64,000 nucleotides of DNA, from positions 14,916 to 78,915 of the forward strand of contig CAWEVI010000013.1 of assembly GCA_963812475.1 (NCBI GenBank), written 5' to 3'. Made by a program: the position numbers and the translations under genes. Positions within the stretch are counted from its first letter, which is position 1. Each line of letters begins with the position of its first letter. Shown piece after piece: positions 61,700 through 64,000 of the stretch. The stretch comes from JAMXLO01 sp963812475 (GTDB lineage: Bacteria; Pseudomonadota; Alphaproteobacteria; Acetobacterales; Acetobacteraceae). Below the pieces are notes generated by a model. The model ran no database searches. It was not told where the DNA came from and saw only the letters and a program-made list of their open reading frames with translations.

Positions 61700-63360
61700 C
61701 TCGTGCCCGTTTCGGACAGTGCGGCGAGCTCGCCTTCAAGCGATGTCCCCCGCGCGATGCCGCGGACTTTGCCATCGAGTCGCTCGGCGCGCAGCAGGTC
61801 GCGCACGCGCCCATGCGCATTCGTGACGGTCAGCCCGATGCCACGATCCCCGAGGTTCTCGCACAGCTCGGCCAGCATCCGAGCCCCGGCGAGATCCATC
61901 GACGGCGAGGCGGAGAGATCGCAGACCACGTTACGGATCGCGTTCGAACCAGCGGCCTCGAGCTGCCCGAGAATGGAAGACAGCACGTAGTCTGCGTTCA
62001 GATACAGCAGCGCAGCCTCGGGGCGTACGGCCATCACGCCCGCCAGCGGCTCGTTGTGCGGATGGCGCTCGATGTCCGAGTATTGCTCGGTGCCGGGAAT
62101 GCGCCCAAGCACCGCCACATGCGGGGTCGCAGACAACGCCAGCAGCAGCAGGACCGAGATCAACGCCGCGAGCAGGATGCCCTGCAGGATGCCAAGCAGC
62201 AGCACCCCCACAAGAGCGGCCAGTGCGTTGAGAAAATCCACCCGGCTGGTCCGCCACATGTGTCGCAGCGCGCGGACATCGACAAGCCCGCGCACAGCCA
62301 TCATGACCACAGCGGCCAGCACCGCCTTGGGCAGATCGGCGAGCAGCGTGGTGAAGAACATCAGGCACAGCGCAAGGGTCAGCGAGGCGAACACCAGCGA
62401 CATGCGGGAGCGCGCGCCTGCCCCTTCGTTCACCGCGGTCTGCGACAGGCCTCCCGCCACCGGATAGCCGCCGAATGCCGCGGTTGCGATGTTGGCCGCG
62501 GCCAGACCCAGTAGCTCCCGCCGCGGGTCGATGGTCTGGCGGTGCTTGGTGGCAAACGCGCGCGCCGCCGCCACGCCCTCGATATAGGCAAGCAGCATGC
62601 AGCCGATGGCGAGTGCGCCGATCCCCTCCTGATCGCGCAACTGCCCGGTCGGCATCACAGGCAAGGGCAAACCCGGCGGGATGATGCCGGTGACGGTGAT
62701 CCTGAACCGCGTAAGCCCGAACAGCGCCACCGCGATGATCGACAGCGCGACCACGCCCAGCGCGACCGGACGTCCCGGCAGCCACCGTTCGCCACACCAC
62801 AACAGCGCCAGCGCCACGAGACCGACAGCAAGCGTCGCCAGGTTCGTGCCGCCGAGCTGTCCAGCCAGGATCAGCAGTCGTTCGGGGACGCCGTGGCCGC
62901 CGCCGTTTACGCCGAAGAGCGCCGGCAACTGCGTCAATGCGATGGTCAATCCGGCGCCGGCCTTGAACCCGGTCAGCACACTGTCGCTGATCAGCTTCAC
63001 CAGGACGCTGAGCCGGAACAGCCATGCGATCAGGCAGGCTAAGCCCACTCCGAAGGCGGCGGCGGAAGCGATCTGGGCATACCGCGCCATATCGTCCCCC
63101 GCCATGTTGCCGACCGCGCCCGCAATCATCAGCGAGATCGCGGACGTCGGGCCGACGGCGAGGAAGCGGGACGATCCGGCGAGTGCGTAGCCAAGTCCGC
63201 CGAGCAGATAGCCGTACACCCCCACCTGCGGCGGCAGTCCGGCCAGCGTCGCGTAGGCGAGCGAGACCGGAATGGCGTACGCCGCGAGCGTGATGCCGGC
63301 AACAAGATCGGCGGACAGCCAGCCGACCGGATAGCCGAATGCGCGCGCACCGGTTGGCAT
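61672..63360 (-). CDS. SulP-family anion transporter with STAS domain
   Basis: A 562-residue membrane transporter. About 10-14 hydrophobic segments include LVAGITLAAYAIPVSLAYATLAGLPP, VGPTSAISLMIAG and GGYPVAGGLSQTAVNEGAGARS, the hallmark helix-10 region of SulP. The C-terminal STAS domain (about 440-550) has VVCDLSASPSMDLAGARML. Members move sulfate, bicarbonate or other anions; which one is unknown. GAAGGAA precedes ATG 63360. The 3' end lies inside a repeat fragment, which gives the short tail RELPGQARP. Confidence 0.93.
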   Translation of the reverse strand: MPTGARAFGYPVGWLSADLVAGITLAAYAIPVSLAYATLAGLPPQVGVYGYLLGGLGYALAGSSRFLAVGPTSAISLMIAGAVGNMAGDDMARYAQIASAAAFGVGLACLIAWLFRLSVLVKLISDSVLTGFKAGAGLTIALTQLPALFGVNGGGHGVPERLLILAGQLGGTNLATLAVGLVALALLWCGERWLPGRPVALGVVALSIIAVALFGLTRFRITVTGIIPPGLPLPVMPTGQLRDQEGIGALAIGCMLLAYIEGVAAARAFATKHRQTIDPRRELLGLAAANIATAAFGGYPVAGGLSQTAVNEGAGARSRMSLVFASLTLALCLMFFTTLLADLPKAVLAAVVMMAVRGLVDVRALRHMWRTSRVDFLNALAALVGVLLLGILQGILLAALISVLLLLALSATPHVAVLGRIPGTEQYSDIERHPHNEPLAGVMAVRPEAALLYLNADYVLSSILGQLEAAGSNAIRNVVCDLSASPSMDLAGARMLAELCENLGDRGIGLTVTNAHGRVRDLLRAERLDGKVRGIARGTSLEGELAALSETGTRELPGQARP

Positions 63361-63805
63361 GCTGTTTCCTTCGCCGTTCAGAGGTTTTCGCCTATCGGCC
63401 GCCAACGCAGAATGCCGCCGCGGGTCGGGTGTACGTATGCCACGACACCTATCCTCCTGGGACACAAGTTCTTCGTGCGGGCCATAAAGCCGATCCCACC
63501 GTAGCGGCATGCTCCATTTTATCCATGTCAACGCACCTCAGTGTCGAATTTTCTGGATATTTGCCGGAACATTGTGTAATCGGAAAACTGACGCCAATGG
63601 CCGCAACGGCGAGATGGTGCGCGTCCGGAATAATGGCCGGCGCGATGCAACACCGCGATTGTGTTCGGCTCCCATGGCGCGGGCTGATTTTGGCGGGCGG
63701 TCAAGACCCCTGAGTGATCTGGATCAATGCAGCCGTACCGTTCCCGGTCTTCACTCTCGGCAGTCTGCGATCGCTGCGCCCAGCAGCTTTGTGAAGGGAG
63801 GTGTC
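63361..63805. other. Divergent control region
   Basis: 445 bases between sulP and a rightward gene. It contains the FNR/FixK-like box at 63714-63727. No gene was found. Confidence 0.5.
63714..63727. promoter_or_regulatory. FNR/FixK-type box upstream of the last gene
   Basis: GTGATCTGGATCAA differs from TTGAT-N4-ATCAA at one base and shares the CTGG spacer with the box at 59873. It is 78 bases from the ATG at 63806, the same distance as for the CBS gene. Confidence 0.6.
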
Positions 63806-64000
63806 ATGTCTGGAACATCAGCCCAGGCCCTGTCGGTAACCGGTCTTTTCGCCGAGCGCGACGCCCGCCGTCGCCATGACCAGGAGGCGTTGGAGCAACT
63901 TCAGAGGCGCAAGGAGGAGGAGATTGCGGAATACCGCCAGCGTCTCGACAATTTTCAATTGACCGATGCGATCATCCAGTCCGGTCTCGACAGGATCAAG
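63806..64000 (+). CDS. Coiled-coil hypothetical protein (5' part, cut by window edge)
   Basis: The first 65 residues of an open reading frame with a strong GGGAGGT site before ATG 63806. Residues about 18-50 (HDQEALEQLQRRKEEEIAEY) form a charged helix, probably a coiled coil. No family can be named from this part. The FNR/FixK-like box 78 bases upstream suggests control by oxygen or a related signal. Confidence 0.75.
   Translation, partial: MSGTSAQALSVTGLFAERDARRRHDQEALEQLQRRKEEEIAEYRQRLDNFQLTDAIIQSGLDRIK

Noticed and set aside
1..64000. CRISPR arrays, insertion sequences and prophage genes
   Set aside because: No regularly spaced direct repeats, transposase or phage structural genes were recognised anywhere.

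Overview
The window is GC-rich, densely coded bacterial DNA. Gene content points to an alphaproteobacterium, most likely of the Acetobacteraceae/Rhodospirillales type (inference). The markers are a MucR/Ros regulator, an alphaproteobacterial-style Fur/Mur, an OlsB ornithine-lipid acyltransferase, a BamE / ubiquinol-cytochrome c chaperone / DUF177 block, and FNR/FixK-type boxes. No insertion sequence, CRISPR array, rRNA or replication origin was seen. One tRNA (Thr, TGT) is present.

Layout. 1-1152: 3' end of ybeY and corC. 1353-1975: a VapBC-like toxin-antitoxin pair. 2151-10052: housekeeping genes (MetE-like, LolA-like, class-I glutamine amidotransferase, NfuA, a frameshifted RutE-like nitroreductase, tsaB, a frameshifted rimI, TusA-like, mucR, fur, olsB). 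10247-24729: a two-partner-secretion locus (TpsB transporter and giant TpsA adhesin, both frameshifted), then an intact CHAT-protease lipoprotein, a transmembrane Ser/Thr kinase with a DUF4384-like sensor, a membrane-anchored HExxH protein and an OmpA-domain protein. 24873-29283: an isolated type VI secretion baseplate pair, tssF-tssG, fused in one operon to a methyltransferase. 29709-34671: a surface-type repeat protein, an MFS transporter, bamE, the cytochrome bc1 assembly chaperone and DUF177. 35159-37897: a compact RiPP-like locus. 38032-43262: a transglutaminase-like protein, a glycosyltransferase and an AT-richer two-domain methyltransferase that looks acquired. 43766-46817: tRNA-Thr and a TRAP transporter. 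46836-53088: a polytopic membrane protein, small hypotheticals, an LLM flavoprotein/cupin divergent pair, a radical SAM gene broken by a 14-bp duplication, and a NIPSNAP protein. 53705-58013: an RND efflux adaptor and pump. 58050-64000: small membrane proteins, a CBS-domain protein, a lipoprotein, a K+ channel, a SulP/STAS transporter and a partial coiled-coil gene, with FNR/FixK-like boxes at matching distances.

The most interesting locus is 35159-37897. A stand-alone PatA-type subtilisin, a 68-residue CxxC protein, a stand-alone PatG C-terminal-like protein and two short proteins follow each other on one strand. The two short proteins share a leader motif (PGF[T/S]AEA[S/A]L) and end in cysteine- and aromatic-rich tails. 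This resembles a cyanobactin-type maturation apparatus with non-cyanobactin, Cys-rich precursors, and may be an undescribed RiPP class.

A second theme is gene breakage. Five genes (rutE-like, rimI, tpsB, tpsA, radical SAM) carry reading-frame breaks, two of them explained by short tandem duplications (CAGT and a 14-mer). A third theme is a dispersed palindromic intergenic repeat with at least four recognisable copies. All functional statements rest on reading motifs by eye; no database search was run.
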